The notes beneath the pieces were generated by a model. The model was not told the origin of the DNA. It saw nothing but the letters and a program-made list of their open reading frames with translations, and did no database searches. 64,000 nt of DNA from Lachnospiraceae bacterium GAM79. Its GTDB lineage: Bacteria > Bacillota > Clostridia > Lachnospirales > Lachnospiraceae. Numbering within the stretch: position 1 is the first letter of the stretch; each line of letters begins with the position of its first letter. Shown here one piece after another: positions 53,605 through 63,143 of the stretch. The DNA is taken from the NCBI GenBank assembly GCA_003584705.1, contig AP018536.1:1798001-1862000 (forward strand), read 5' to 3'. The translations under genes and the position numbers were made by a program.

Positions 53605-54318
53605 ATGTTGGATGGTTATACAATGGACGTGCTGGAGCAGCGCATCGGCTATTGCTTTCACAACAAAGCATTGCTGAAGCAGGCTCTGACCCACAGCTCC
53701 TATACCAATGAACAAAAGATCAACAAGACAGAGAACTATGAGCGCATCGAATTCCTGGGAGATGCCGTACTGGAGCTGGTATCCAGCGACTTCCTGTTTC
53801 GGGAACACCCGGATGTTCCCGAGGGCGAGCTGACCAAGATGCGCGCCTCCATGGTGTGCGAGCCTTCCCTGGCATTCTGTGCCAGAGACCTGGAACTGGG
53901 ACAGTTTATGCTTTTGGGAAAGGGCGAAGAGAATACCGGCGGCAGACGCAGAGACAGCATCACCTCTGACGGTATGGAAGCCATGATTGGTGCCATTTAT
54001 CTGGACGGTGGCATGCAGCCTGCCAAGGCTTTTATTGACCGCTTCATTCTGTCGGATTTAGAGGACAAGCGTCTCTTCTACGACAGCAAGAGTAATCTCC
54101 AGGAACTGATTCAGGGGAAACTCAAAAAAGAGTTCGAGTACCGGCTGTTAGAGGAGAGCGGACCGGAACACGACAAGACTTTCGTGGTAGAGATCGACAT
54201 GGAGGGAGAATGCCTTGGCCGTGGGCAGGGAAGAACAAAAAAAGCGGCAGAACAGCAGGCAGCTTATGAGGCGCTTCTGCTATTGAGGGATAGAGGATAT
54301 GTATTTAAAAAGTATTGA
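53605..54318 (+). CDS. rnc: Ribonuclease III
   Basis: 237 residues from ATG 53605 (GAGGA upstream); a longer frame would begin inside the hairpin element. The catalytic signature NYERIEFLGDAVLEL (about 38-50) and later DGMEAMIGAIYLDGG hold the metal-binding Glu/Asp residues. C-terminal double-stranded RNA-binding domain has ALLLLRDRGYVFKKY-type ending. It cuts double-stranded RNA in rRNA and mRNA processing. The gene end overlaps smc by 20 bases. Confidence 0.96.
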   Translation: MLDGYTMDVLEQRIGYCFHNKALLKQALTHSSYTNEQKINKTENYERIEFLGDAVLELVSSDFLFREHPDVPEGELTKMRASMVCEPSLAFCARDLELGQFMLLGKGEENTGGRRRDSITSDGMEAMIGAIYLDGGMQPAKAFIDRFILSDLEDKRLFYDSKSNLQELIQGKLKKEFEYRLLEESGPEHDKTFVVEIDMEGECLGRGQGRTKKAAEQQAAYEALLLLRDRGYVFKKY

Positions 54319-57300
54319 GATCCACGGGTTCAAATCATTTGCCAATAAGATCGTATTTCAGTTCCACAACGGAATCACCGGTATCGTAGGACCTAACGGC
54401 AGCGGTAAGAGTAACGTTGCGGACGCGGTAAGATGGGTGCTGGGAGAACAACGCATCAAGCAGTTGCGTGGTGCCAGCATGCAGGATGTTATTTTCTCGG
54501 GAACAGAGACCAGAAAACCGTTGAGCTACGCCTATGTTGCCATTACTCTGGACAACAGCGATCACCAGCTGGCGATCGACTATGACGAAGTTACAGTGGC
54601 GAGACGGATCTACCGTTCCGGAGAAAGTGAATATCTGATCAATGGTACTCCCTGCAGATTAAAGGATGTCAATGAGCTGTTCTATGATACCGGTATCGGT
54701 AAGGAGGGCTATTCCATTATCGGACAGGGCCAGATCGACAAGATCTTAAGCGGTAAACCCGAGGAACGGCGTGAACTGTTCGACGAGGCTGCTGGAATCG
54801 TGAAATTCAAGCGCAGAAAAGCAGCAGCCCAGACAAAGCTGGAGAACGAAAAACAGAATCTGGTGCGTGTGAATGATATTCTGTCCGAACTGGAAAAGCA
54901 GGTAGGCCCTCTGGAGAAGCAATCCGAGGTGGCTAAGGTCTATCTGAGGAAAAAGGAAGAATTAAAGACTCTGGATATCAATGTCTTCTTATTGGAAAAT
55001 AAGAAACTCAGAGAACAGCTGTCTTCCATGGAAGAAAAATATAATCTGGCCAGCAATGAACTGAACGAGACCAGTGAAAAGTACGAAGGTATCAAGGAAG
55101 AATACGAGCGGATCCAGCAGGAGATCGAAAGCCTGGATGCAGCCATTGAAGCCGCCAGAGAGCAACTGACGGATACCGGCCTGATGCGGGGCAAACTGGA
55201 AGGTGAGATCAATGTCTTAAAGGAGCAGATCAATTCCGCTCACGGCAGTGAGAACCATCTGAACAATCGTAAGGCAGCCCTGGAAGAAGAAATCGCCGGC
55301 AAAGAAAAAGAAAAACAGGATATTTTAACCGATAAAAAGGATACGGATACTCAGGTGCAGGAGATCGCAGAGGCGGCAGCCATGGCAAAGGCCGACCTGG
55401 AAGCTATCCAGAACAAGATCACCGAACTCAATAATAATATTGAGGCCGGGAAAAATACCATCATCGGCGAGCTGAACCAGCGGGCTACCATCAAGTCCAA
55501 GATGGGACGTTTCGATACTATGATGGAGCAGATCAATATCCGCAAGGCAGAGTTGAATTCCAGACTGCTTCGTGCCAAATCCGATGAGGCTGCCAGAGAA
55601 GAGACAATCAAGAAGTTGGAAGAGACCTTCGAGACTGTGACCGAAGAACTGCGGCAGATGACCGAACAGGAGGCAGCATCCGAACTGGAGCTGGGCAATA
55701 TTCGTGAGAATCTCACAGGCTTAGATGCGAAGCTGCGGGAGACACAGAACCGTTTCCATCAGGAGCAGTCCAAACTGGAAGCCCTGACCAATATCACCGA
55801 GCGGTATGACGGCTACGGTGGCAGCGTCAAGAAGGTCATGGAGCAGAAGGAAAAAGAAAAAGGTATCATCGGTGTTGTAGCGGATATTATTCAGGTAGAA
55901 GCCAAATATGAGACCGCTATCGAGACCGCTCTGGGTGGTAATATTCAGAATATCGTAACGGATAACGAAGAGACCGCCAAGCATATGATCGGATTCTTAA
56001 AGCAGAACCGCCTCGGAAGGGCCACATTCCTTCCCCTGACCAGTATTACCAAACCTCAGGAATTCAAAAATCCCGAGGCCCTGAAGGAAAAAGGTGTCAT
56101 CGGTATGGCGGATGAACTGGTAAATACGGAAAAAGAATACCGCAATGTGGCCAAGGCCATGCTGGGACGTATCGTGGTCGTAGACAACGTGGACAATGCC
56201 GTGAAGATCGCAAGAAAATTCGATTACGGCATCCGTATGGTCACATTGGAAGGCGAACTCTTAGTTCCCGGTGGTGCCATCAGCGGTGGTGCATTTAAGA
56301 ATAACAGTAATCTCCTGGGAAGACGTCGTGAGATGGATGAACTGGAGAAAAAGGTGAAAAAACTCTCCGATGACATCAAAACCTATAACCAGAAGATTGA
56401 AGACGCCAAGAGCAAACGAAATAAGCTGCGTATGGATCTGGAAGCATTGAAGACCGAGATGCAGCGCAAGTCCATTGAGCAGAATACCGCAAGATTAAAT
56501 ATTTCCCAGGCCAGAGAACGTATGGAAGAAGAGGCAGAGAGTGCACAGTCCCTGAAGCTGGAGGAACAGGAGATCGAGACCAAGATCTTCGAGATCCGTT
56601 CCAGCAAGGAAACAATCGTACAGGAACTGGCTGCAAGTGAAGAACTGGAGAAAACCACTCAGGAACAGATTCTTGTCTTCCAGAAGGAACTGGAAGGCTG
56701 CAGACTGGAAGAGAGTGAAGCTTCCGCCCATGCCGGAGAATGGGAAGTAAAAGTCGAGAAGATGCGTCAGGCTCTGGATTACAAACAGGCCAATGTAGAC
56801 CGTATAGGCGGCGAACTGGAGCGTGCACAGGCAGAACTGAATGAGATCTTACAGGCACTGACTGAAAACGCACAGGAAGTGGAACGCAAGAAAAACAACA
56901 TTCTGGAGATTGAGAAGACCATCGCGGCTTCCCATGAGAATCAGGATGCTTCCAAGAAAAAGCTGGACGAGGATATTGCAAAGAAAGAAGAACTGTCTGC
57001 AAAGCAGAAAGGCTTCTTCCAGAGCAGAGAAGAAATGTCAGAGCGCATGAATGCTCTGGACAAAGAAGTCTATCGTCTGAGTGAACAGAAGAAAAAGCTG
57101 GAAGACAATATCGAAGGCCAGATCAATTACATGTGGGATGAGTATGAGATTACCCTGAGTGATGCGGCAGGCCTTCGCAATGAAGAGATGAATGATCTGC
57201 CCGCCATGAAGCGTGAGATCAGCGGTCTGAAAGATGAGATCCGGAAGTTAGGTAATGTCAATGTCAACGCCATTGAGGATTACAGGAATCTGATGGAGCG

Positions 57301-57859
57301 TTATACCTTTATGAAGACCCAGCATGATGATCTGGTAGAGGCGGAGAAGACCCTGGAAGGCATTATCGAGGAACTGGATACCGCCATGCGCAAACAGTTC
57401 ACGGAGAAATTTGCGGAGATCAGCAGAGAGTTCGATAAAGTATTCAAAGAACTCTTTGGTGGTGGTAAGGGAACCCTGGAACTGATGGAGGATGAGGATA
57501 TTCTGGAAGCAGGCATCCGCATCATCGCACAGCCCCCCGGAAAGAAGCTTCAGAACATGATGCAGCTCTCCGGTGGAGAAAAGGCACTGTCCGCTATTTC
57601 CCTGTTGTTTGCCATCCAGAACTTAAAGCCCTCTCCGTTCTGTCTGTTGGACGAGATCGAGGCGGCGTTGGATGACTCCAACGTAGGCCGTTTCGCTAAG
57701 TATTTACATAAGCTGACCAAGAACACTCAGTTCATTGTCATTACCCACAGACGCGGTACGATGGAACAGGTGGACAGACTGTATGGTATCACCATGCAGG
57801 AGAAGGGTGTATCTACTTTAGTCAGTGTTAACCTCATTGATAAAGATCTGGATGATTAG
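54299..57859 (+). CDS. smc: Chromosome segregation ATPase SMC
   Basis: 1186 residues. Head: Walker A VGPNGSGKSN (about 31-40) and QRIKQLRG; first coiled coil about 165-500; hinge about 515-670 with YGGSVKKVMEQK and LEGELLVPGGAISGG; second coil about 680-1010; C-terminal head with signature LSGGEKALSAISLL and Walker B CLLDEIEAALDD (about 1118). Complete ABC/SMC ATPase. It condenses and segregates the chromosome with ScpA/ScpB. It overlaps rnc, giving the rnc-smc-ftsY order usual in Firmicutes. Confidence 0.98.
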   Translation: MYLKSIEIHGFKSFANKIVFQFHNGITGIVGPNGSGKSNVADAVRWVLGEQRIKQLRGASMQDVIFSGTETRKPLSYAYVAITLDNSDHQLAIDYDEVTVARRIYRSGESEYLINGTPCRLKDVNELFYDTGIGKEGYSIIGQGQIDKILSGKPEERRELFDEAAGIVKFKRRKAAAQTKLENEKQNLVRVNDILSELEKQVGPLEKQSEVAKVYLRKKEELKTLDINVFLLENKKLREQLSSMEEKYNLASNELNETSEKYEGIKEEYERIQQEIESLDAAIEAAREQLTDTGLMRGKLEGEINVLKEQINSAHGSENHLNNRKAALEEEIAGKEKEKQDILTDKKDTDTQVQEIAEAAAMAKADLEAIQNKITELNNNIEAGKNTIIGELNQRATIKSKMGRFDTMMEQINIRKAELNSRLLRAKSDEAAREETIKKLEETFETVTEELRQMTEQEAASELELGNIRENLTGLDAKLRETQNRFHQEQSKLEALTNITERYDGYGGSVKKVMEQKEKEKGIIGVVADIIQVEAKYETAIETALGGNIQNIVTDNEETAKHMIGFLKQNRLGRATFLPLTSITKPQEFKNPEALKEKGVIGMADELVNTEKEYRNVAKAMLGRIVVVDNVDNAVKIARKFDYGIRMVTLEGELLVPGGAISGGAFKNNSNLLGRRREMDELEKKVKKLSDDIKTYNQKIEDAKSKRNKLRMDLEALKTEMQRKSIEQNTARLNISQARERMEEEAESAQSLKLEEQEIETKIFEIRSSKETIVQELAASEELEKTTQEQILVFQKELEGCRLEESEASAHAGEWEVKVEKMRQALDYKQANVDRIGGELERAQAELNEILQALTENAQEVERKKNNILEIEKTIAASHENQDASKKKLDEDIAKKEELSAKQKGFFQSREEMSERMNALDKEVYRLSEQKKKLEDNIEGQINYMWDEYEITLSDAAGLRNEEMNDLPAMKREISGLKDEIRKLGNVNVNAIEDYRNLMERYTFMKTQHDDLVEAEKTLEGIIEELDTAMRKQFTEKFAEISREFDKVFKELFGGGKGTLELMEDEDILEAGIRIIAQPPGKKLQNMMQLSGGEKALSAISLLFAIQNLKPSPFCLLDEIEAALDDSNVGRFAKYLHKLTKNTQFIVITHRRGTMEQVDRLYGITMQEKGVSTLVSVNLIDKDLDD

Positions 57860-57861
57860 AG

Positions 57862-57950
57862 TATGAAAAGAACTTCTAATCACTCAGAGCAAAGGATCTT
57901 TCGTGAAGAAGTTCTAAGTTTCATACAAGAAAAACGCAAGCGTTTTTCTG
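57862..57950 (+). other. Two hairpins between smc and ftsY
   Basis: GTATGAAAAGAACTTCT (57862) pairs with AGAAGTTCTAAGTTTCATAC, followed by AGAAAAACGCAAGCGTTTTTCT (57927-57948), a perfect 10-bp stem with its T-rich arm. The second could be a bidirectional terminator or processing site. Confidence 0.65.
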
Positions 57951-57977
57951 GATAGAATGCTGATTGGAGGAAATCGG

Positions 57978-58970
57978 ATGAGTGAGGAAAAGAAAGGCTT
58001 TTTTGCCCGGTTAAAAGAAGGACTGACCAAGACCCGTGACAACATTGTACGGGGAATTGATTCGGTCTTCAGCGGCTTCTCCGCCATTGATGATGATTTC
58101 TACGAAGAACTGGAAGAAATCCTCATTATGGGAGATATCGGTGTGAATGCCACCACCGCTATCGTGGAGAGACTGAAACAGCAGGTGAAGGAAAAACATA
58201 TCAAGGAACCTTCCGAATGCAAACAGCTTCTGATTGAAAGTATCAAGGAGCAGATGCAGGTGGATGAGACTGCCTATAATTTTGAGAAGGAACAGTCCGT
58301 GATCATGGTCATCGGTGTCAACGGTGTGGGGAAGACCACTTCCGTCGGCAAGCTGGCCGGTAAATTAAAGGATGAGGGCAGGAAAGTCCTTATTGCCGCA
58401 GCGGATACTTTCCGTGCCGCAGCGGGAGACCAGCTGGCAGAGTGGGCATCCCGGGCGGATGTTCCCATGATCGGCGGAAAAGAAGGTGCGGATCCCGCCA
58501 GCGTGGTGTTTGATGCCGTGAATGCGGCGAAGGCACGAGGCGTGGATGTGCTTCTTGTAGATACCGCCGGCAGACTGCACAATAAAAAGAACCTGATGGA
58601 AGAACTTCGTAAGATGAACCGTATCATCGACAAGGAATTCCCCAATGCCCACAGAGAGAATCTGATCGTTCTGGACGGCACCACGGGACAGAATGCTCTG
58701 GTGCAGGCAAGAGAATTCGGTGAGGTGGCAGATCTTACGGGTATCATCCTGACCAAGATGGACGGAACGGCCAAGGGCGGTATCGCTGTGGCCATCCAGT
58801 CCGAACTGAAGGTTCCGGTAAAATATATCGGTGTGGGAGAATCCATCGAGGATCTCCAGAAATTCAATTCCGATGAATTTGTAAATGCGTTGTTTGATGT
58901 GAATATGGATGACATCGGAGAACTGCATCTGCCGGAGGAAGAAGCCGGAGAGACAGACGCGGAAGAATAA
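57978..58970 (+). CDS. ftsY: Signal recognition particle receptor FtsY
   Basis: 330 residues from ATG 57978 (GGAGGAAAT upstream); the earlier in-frame ATG lacks a site. N-terminal KKGFFARLKEGLTKTRDN is the NG-domain start without a long acidic A-domain. GTPase motifs: G1 GVNGVGKTT (about 104-112), G2 DTFRAAAGDQL, G3 VDTAGRLHN, G4 TKMDGTAKGG. It docks SRP-ribosome complexes at the membrane. Confidence 0.97.
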   Translation: MSEEKKGFFARLKEGLTKTRDNIVRGIDSVFSGFSAIDDDFYEELEEILIMGDIGVNATTAIVERLKQQVKEKHIKEPSECKQLLIESIKEQMQVDETAYNFEKEQSVIMVIGVNGVGKTTSVGKLAGKLKDEGRKVLIAAADTFRAAAGDQLAEWASRADVPMIGGKEGADPASVVFDAVNAAKARGVDVLLVDTAGRLHNKKNLMEELRKMNRIIDKEFPNAHRENLIVLDGTTGQNALVQAREFGEVADLTGIILTKMDGTAKGGIAVAIQSELKVPVKYIGVGESIEDLQKFNSDEFVNALFDVNMDDIGELHLPEEEAGETDAEE

Positions 58971-59030
58971 TAAACAGGCAGACCAAAGAAAGTGTGACAG
59001 AAAGGCATGGGAAGAAAAATGCAGGAAGAA

Positions 59031-60242
59031 ATGTTGACTTTAGAGAAATTTGAAGAAGCAAGTGAGATCGTTAAAAAAGTTACTTTAGAGACCAAACTGG
59101 TATACAGTGATTATTTCAGTGCCCAGACCGGCAACCGCGTATACTTAAAGCCCGAGAACTTACAGTTTACCGGAGCTTACAAGTTAAGAGGCGCTTATTA
59201 CAAAATGAGCACTCTGACCGATGAAGAGCGCGCCAAGGGACTGATCACCGCCTCTGCAGGCAACCATGCCCAGGGCGTGGCTTATGCGGCAAAATGCTAT
59301 GGAAGCAAGGCAACCATCGTAATGCCCACCACGACACCTCTGATCAAGGTAAACCGTACCAGAGGCTATGGAGCAGAGGTAGTACTGCATGGCGATGTCT
59401 ATGATGAGGCATGCGCAAAAGCATATGAACTGGCAGAAGAGCACGGTTATACTTTCATTCATCCGTTTGATGATCTGACTGTGGCAACCGGTCAGGGTAC
59501 CATTGCCATGGAGATCTTCAAGGAGCTTCCTCTGGTAGACTACATTTTAGTTCCTATCGGTGGAGGCGGACTGGCAACCGGTGTCTCCACACTGGCAAAA
59601 CTGCTGAACCCGAAGATCAAGGTCATCGGCGTGGAACCTGCAGGAGCTAACTGCATGCAGGTATCCTTAAAGAACGGCAAGGTTACCACATTGCCCAAGG
59701 TCAACACCATCGCAGACGGTACCGCGGTAAAGACTCCTGGCAGCAAGATCTTCCCGTACTTACAGAAGAATCTGGACGATGTGATCACCGTAGAGGATGA
59801 GGATCTGGTAGTAGCTTTTCTGGATATGGTAGAGAATCACAAGATGATCGTGGAGAATTCCGGTCTGCTGACGGTAGCAGCCTTAAAGCAGTTAAATGTG
59901 AAGGATAAGCGTATTGTATCTATCCTGAGTGGCGGTAACATGGATGTCATCACCATGTCCTCCGTAGTACAGCAGGGCCTGATCTTAAGAGACCGTATCT
60001 TCACTGTATCCGTACTGCTTCCCGACAAGCCCGGTGAGCTGTGCAGAGTATCCGGTATCATTGCCGGAGTCAACGGTAATGTCATCAAGCTGGAGCACAA
60101 CCAGTTCGTATCCATCAACCGCAGTGCTGCTGTGGAACTGCGTATCACACTGGAAGCTTTTGGCACCGAGCATAAGAATGAGATCATTGCCGCTCTGGAA
60201 AAAGAAGGCTATCAGCCCAAAGTGGTAAGAGCCAATATCTAA
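59031..60242 (+). CDS. ilvA: Threonine ammonia-lyase with C-terminal ACT domain
   Basis: 403 residues from ATG 59031 (AGGAAGAA upstream); ATG 59007 and 59019 are in-frame alternatives. PLP lysine in FTGAYKLRGAYYKM (about residue 50), Gly loop IGGGGLATG (about 180), and an ACT domain in the last 75 residues (TVSVLLPDKPGELCRVSGIIA). It deaminates threonine to 2-oxobutanoate, starting isoleucine synthesis or threonine use. The single ACT of about 75 residues fits the catabolic/medium class rather than the double-domain biosynthetic class. A terminator follows. Confidence 0.93.
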   Translation: MLTLEKFEEASEIVKKVTLETKLVYSDYFSAQTGNRVYLKPENLQFTGAYKLRGAYYKMSTLTDEERAKGLITASAGNHAQGVAYAAKCYGSKATIVMPTTTPLIKVNRTRGYGAEVVLHGDVYDEACAKAYELAEEHGYTFIHPFDDLTVATGQGTIAMEIFKELPLVDYILVPIGGGGLATGVSTLAKLLNPKIKVIGVEPAGANCMQVSLKNGKVTTLPKVNTIADGTAVKTPGSKIFPYLQKNLDDVITVEDEDLVVAFLDMVENHKMIVENSGLLTVAALKQLNVKDKRIVSILSGGNMDVITMSSVVQQGLILRDRIFTVSVLLPDKPGELCRVSGIIAGVNGNVIKLEHNQFVSINRSAAVELRITLEAFGTEHKNEIIAALEKEGYQPKVVRANI

Positions 60243-60279
60243 GTTTTAAGATTTGAAAAGAAGTGAATGTATCACCGAT

Positions 60280-60311
60280 AAAAGCCGCATATTATAGATA
60301 TGCGGCTTTTG
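60280..60311 (+). terminator. Terminator after ilvA
   Basis: AAAAGCCGCATAT pairs with ATATGCGGCTTTT, a 13-bp perfect stem ending in a T-run. Confidence 0.9.
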
Positions 60312-60332
60312 TATGGAATGGAGAAAAAAGTT

Positions 60333-61238
60333 ATGGCAAAGAAGACAGAAAAAGAACTGGAAATACAGAGACTGGACAAAAAGACACCCTTACAGATGCT
60401 CTGGGATTATGTGATGATCACGGTGGCATCCTTTGTCTATGCGGTATCCGTCAGTTTATTTTTGGATCCGAACTCCCTGGCACCCGGTGGAATCACCGGT
60501 ATCGCTATTATCTTAAATCGTCTGTTCGGCATTGAGACCGGTACCTGGATGCTGCTCATCAATATACCGATCCTTTTGATCGGTATCTGGAAATTCGGAC
60601 TGCGGTTTATTCTGTCTACAATCTATTGTACGGCAATGACCTCTTTGTTTACGAACCTGCTGACACCAGTGGGAGCAGTGACGGTGGATCCACTTCTGGC
60701 CTCCCTGTGTGGCAGTGCCCTGATGGCCGTATCCATGGGATGGGTGTTCAAGGCAGGCTCCACCACCGGCGGCACGGATATCATTATCAAGCTGCTACGG
60801 ATAAAGTTTCCGTTTCTCAAGACCGGAGCGCTGTTTTTCCTGACGGATGCTGTCATTGTTATCGCTTCAGCATTTGTCTTCCAGAATATTGACAAGGCAC
60901 TGTATGCCGGTATCGTGGTCATTGTTACCTCTGTAGTGCTAGATGTGGTACTATACGGAAGAGATGAGGCAAAGCTGATCTATATTATCAGCGACCATGC
61001 GGAAAAAATCGCAGGGAGACTTTTGGAGGAGCTGGACATTGGTGTAACTTATGTACAGGGCAGTGGTGCCTACAGCGGCAAGGAGAAGAGCGTCATCATG
61101 TGTGCCATGAAGAAAAACATTTCTCCCAAGGCGGAAGAGATCGTAAAGGAAGAGGATCCCCTGGCATTTATGATCGTCACCAGTGCCACGGAGATCTTCG
61201 GGGAGGGCTATAAGAGCTATTTTAGTGAGAAACTGTGA
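60333..61238 (+). CDS. YitT family membrane protein
   Basis: 301 residues from ATG 60333 (TGGAG upstream); earlier in-frame starts lie inside the ilvA terminator. Five to six helices from about residue 35 to 210 and a C-terminal soluble DUF2179 domain (about 215-301, VTYVQGSGAYSGKEKSVIMC). The first loop SLFLDPNSLAPGGITGIAII and GSTTGGTDII are the family's PGG/GGTD motifs. Function in the family is not settled. Confidence 0.92.
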   Translation: MAKKTEKELEIQRLDKKTPLQMLWDYVMITVASFVYAVSVSLFLDPNSLAPGGITGIAIILNRLFGIETGTWMLLINIPILLIGIWKFGLRFILSTIYCTAMTSLFTNLLTPVGAVTVDPLLASLCGSALMAVSMGWVFKAGSTTGGTDIIIKLLRIKFPFLKTGALFFLTDAVIVIASAFVFQNIDKALYAGIVVIVTSVVLDVVLYGRDEAKLIYIISDHAEKIAGRLLEELDIGVTYVQGSGAYSGKEKSVIMCAMKKNISPKAEEIVKEEDPLAFMIVTSATEIFGEGYKSYFSEKL

Positions 61239-61277
61239 TGCTGAACATAAAATTTAAGTAAAAAACAGCTGAAAGGG

Positions 61278-61306
61278 CTTACATTTTCAAAGAGAATCAT
61301 CTATAA
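61278..61306 (+). promoter_or_regulatory. Promoter of the MATE leader
   Basis: TTACAT and TATAAT with a 17-base spacer; the transcript would begin near 61313 and leave a leader of about 290 bases. Confidence 0.75.
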
Positions 61307-61312
61307 TAGCGT

Positions 61313-61602
61313 CGCGCCGGAAGGGCAGACGCTATTTTTCACTGTGGTGCACCCGCAGCGCACGTTTCTAACCGGTGCAAGTCCGGAATCCGCCCGGCAA
61401 ATCTCTGTTCCGATGTAGTAATCGCATATCAGGCTATGCATGAGGGTAAGACAGCTGCTTAGGTCAAAACTCAGTAGCTACACCGAATCATGCATGGAGA
61501 TACGGTAGTTGGATTGAGAGAAAGAAACATATAATAGTAAAAATAAGCAGATAGAGAATCGCATGGAAAAATGTGCGATGACACTTATAGGAGTCAGGGA
61601 AC
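61313..61602 (+). promoter_or_regulatory. Structured 5' leader of the MATE gene: possible riboswitch or group II intron fragment
   Basis: Visible elements: CCGG (61371) with CCGG (61382) around TGCAAGT; ATGCATGA (61435) with TCATGCAT (61487), 8 bp, enclosing AGCTGCT (61452) with AGTAGCT (61472). TCGCATGGAAAAATGTGCGA (61558-61577) is a small hairpin near the end. CCGGTGCAAGTCCGG with following GCCCGGCAA recalls the cobalamin riboswitch core (GGTG...CC...CCCGCCA) and also the GGTGNAAGTCC string of group II intron domain I. Neither fits fully. No coding frame. Confidence 0.5.
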
Positions 61603-62967
61603 ATGAACGATACAACTTTGACAAAAGAGGAGAAACAGTATAAACGGCTGACTGAGGAACCGGTGGCGCGGCTGATCCTGGAGCTGGGACTGCCCACTAC
61701 CATCAGTATGCTGATCACGAATCTGTATAATATGGTGGATACCTGGTTCGTAAGCCAGTTAGGCACCAGTGCTACCGGAGCGGTAGGCGTGGTGTTTGGC
61801 TTGATGGCAATTATTCAGGCGTTCGGATTCATGTTCGGTCATGGCGCCGGAAGCAATATCAGCCGGTTGTTAGGAGCTCATGAAAAGGAGCGAGCGAAAG
61901 CTTTTTCCGCAACGGGATTTTATCTGGCGGTGGGAGCCGGAGTGTTGATCGCAATTATCGGTATTTTGGATCTGAACGGATTGTGCAGATTGCTTGGAAG
62001 TACGGAGACCATCCTTCCCTATGCGAGAATCTACGCTTTCTATATTCTGGTGTCGGCACCGGCAATGGCATCCAGCTGTGTGATGAACAATGTACTCCGG
62101 TATGAAGGCTATGCCAATCTGGCGATGGTAGGACTGGTCTCCGGCGGTATCTTAAATATGGTGGGAGATGCCATCTTTATGTGGGGCTTAAATCTTGGTA
62201 TCCGGGGAGCGGCACTTTCCACTATGATCTCTCAGTACATATCCTTCGGAATCCTGTTATTCTTTTTCCTGCGTGGAAAGACACAGAGCAGCCTGGCACC
62301 GAAATATTTTACCTGGGAATTTGCCGTGCATAAGAATATTCTTACAGCAGGCTTCCCCAGTATGATGCGGCAGGGACTGAACAGCGTGTCCACCATGGTG
62401 TTGAATGCACAGGCAGCTGTCTACGGAGATATTGCCATCGCTGCCATGAGCGTGGTATCCCGTATTTTCAATTTCGTATTCAGTGTGGCCCTGGGTATCG
62501 GTCAGGGCTTCCAGCCGGTATCCTCCTTCAATTATGGGGCAAAGAAGTATTCCCGTGTAAGGAAAGCGTTCTGGTTCACCCTGTGCGCCAGCCTGGTGAC
62601 CATGGCAGTGTTTGCAGGGGTGGTGTATGTGTTCCGCAGAGAGCTGTTGCTGGAATTTCTTACGGATATGGATGCCTATGAGATTGCATTTTATGCGTTG
62701 CAGATCCAATGTCTGACGCTACCGTTTATTCCGGTATGTATCTGCGGCAACATGCTGTTTCAGTCCATCGGAAAGGGCGGCAGGGCGACGATCTTAGCCT
62801 CCTTCCGAAGTGGCACTATCTATATCCCGGCTCTCCTGATCCTGACAGCCTTCTTCGGACTTCGAGGCATCCAGTGGTCACAGCCGGTGTCCGATATTTT
62901 ATCTGCGGTTTTGTCATTGCCGGTGGCAGTGGTGTTCTTAAGGGGACTGCCGGAAGATGGTACGTAA
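61603..62967 (+). CDS. MATE family efflux transporter
   Basis: 454 residues with 12 helices in two halves, as in the MATE family. N-terminal LILELGLPTTISMLITNLYNMVDTWFVSQ and the second-half FPSMMRQGLNSVSTMVLN are the two conserved starts; GQGFQPVSSFNYGAKK is a family motif. It exports drugs or metabolites in exchange for Na+ or H+. The substrate might be what the leader senses, if the leader is a riboswitch. Ribosome site TAGGAGTCAGGG. Confidence 0.94.
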   Translation: MNDTTLTKEEKQYKRLTEEPVARLILELGLPTTISMLITNLYNMVDTWFVSQLGTSATGAVGVVFGLMAIIQAFGFMFGHGAGSNISRLLGAHEKERAKAFSATGFYLAVGAGVLIAIIGILDLNGLCRLLGSTETILPYARIYAFYILVSAPAMASSCVMNNVLRYEGYANLAMVGLVSGGILNMVGDAIFMWGLNLGIRGAALSTMISQYISFGILLFFFLRGKTQSSLAPKYFTWEFAVHKNILTAGFPSMMRQGLNSVSTMVLNAQAAVYGDIAIAAMSVVSRIFNFVFSVALGIGQGFQPVSSFNYGAKKYSRVRKAFWFTLCASLVTMAVFAGVVYVFRRELLLEFLTDMDAYEIAFYALQIQCLTLPFIPVCICGNMLFQSIGKGGRATILASFRSGTIYIPALLILTAFFGLRGIQWSQPVSDILSAVLSLPVAVVFLRGLPEDGT

Positions 62968-62984
62968 GTATAGAGAAGAATGAG

Positions 62985-63014
62985 ATCCCTTCGTCATAAG
63001 ACGGAGGGATTTTT
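62985..63014 (+). terminator. Terminator after the MATE gene
   Basis: ATCCCTTCGTC pairs with GACGGAGGGAT (one mismatch) around ATAA, followed by TTTTT. Confidence 0.88.
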
Positions 63015-63069
63015 ATGTACAGATGTATCCATACGCAGGAATAAGTATCTGCCTTGATCTGTGAAGCTG

Positions 63070-63119
63070 TTGACATTAAATAATCCACATGATACAATAT
63101 ATTTAACAATTAGGTTAAA
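63070..63119 (+). promoter_or_regulatory. Promoter and operator of the ArsR/SdpI pair
   Basis: TTGACA-17-TACAAT, followed just downstream by TTTAACAATTAGGTTAAA (63102-63119), an imperfect palindrome overlapping the expected start of transcription. A further GTTAAA follows. Suitable for autorepression by the encoded ArsR protein. Confidence 0.75.
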
Positions 63120-63143
63120 TGTTAAACGATTGGATGAAAGGAT

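Noticed and set aside
56376..57002. A 208-codon minus-strand frame inside smc
   Set aside because: Opposite the second coiled coil of SMC; composition (Pro/Ser/Arg-rich) is an antisense artefact.
61340..61500. A firm cobalamin riboswitch call
   Set aside because: Only the GGTG...CC hairpin and a CCCGG-like block agree; the conserved AAGGGAA element before it and the later GCCACTG region are not found.
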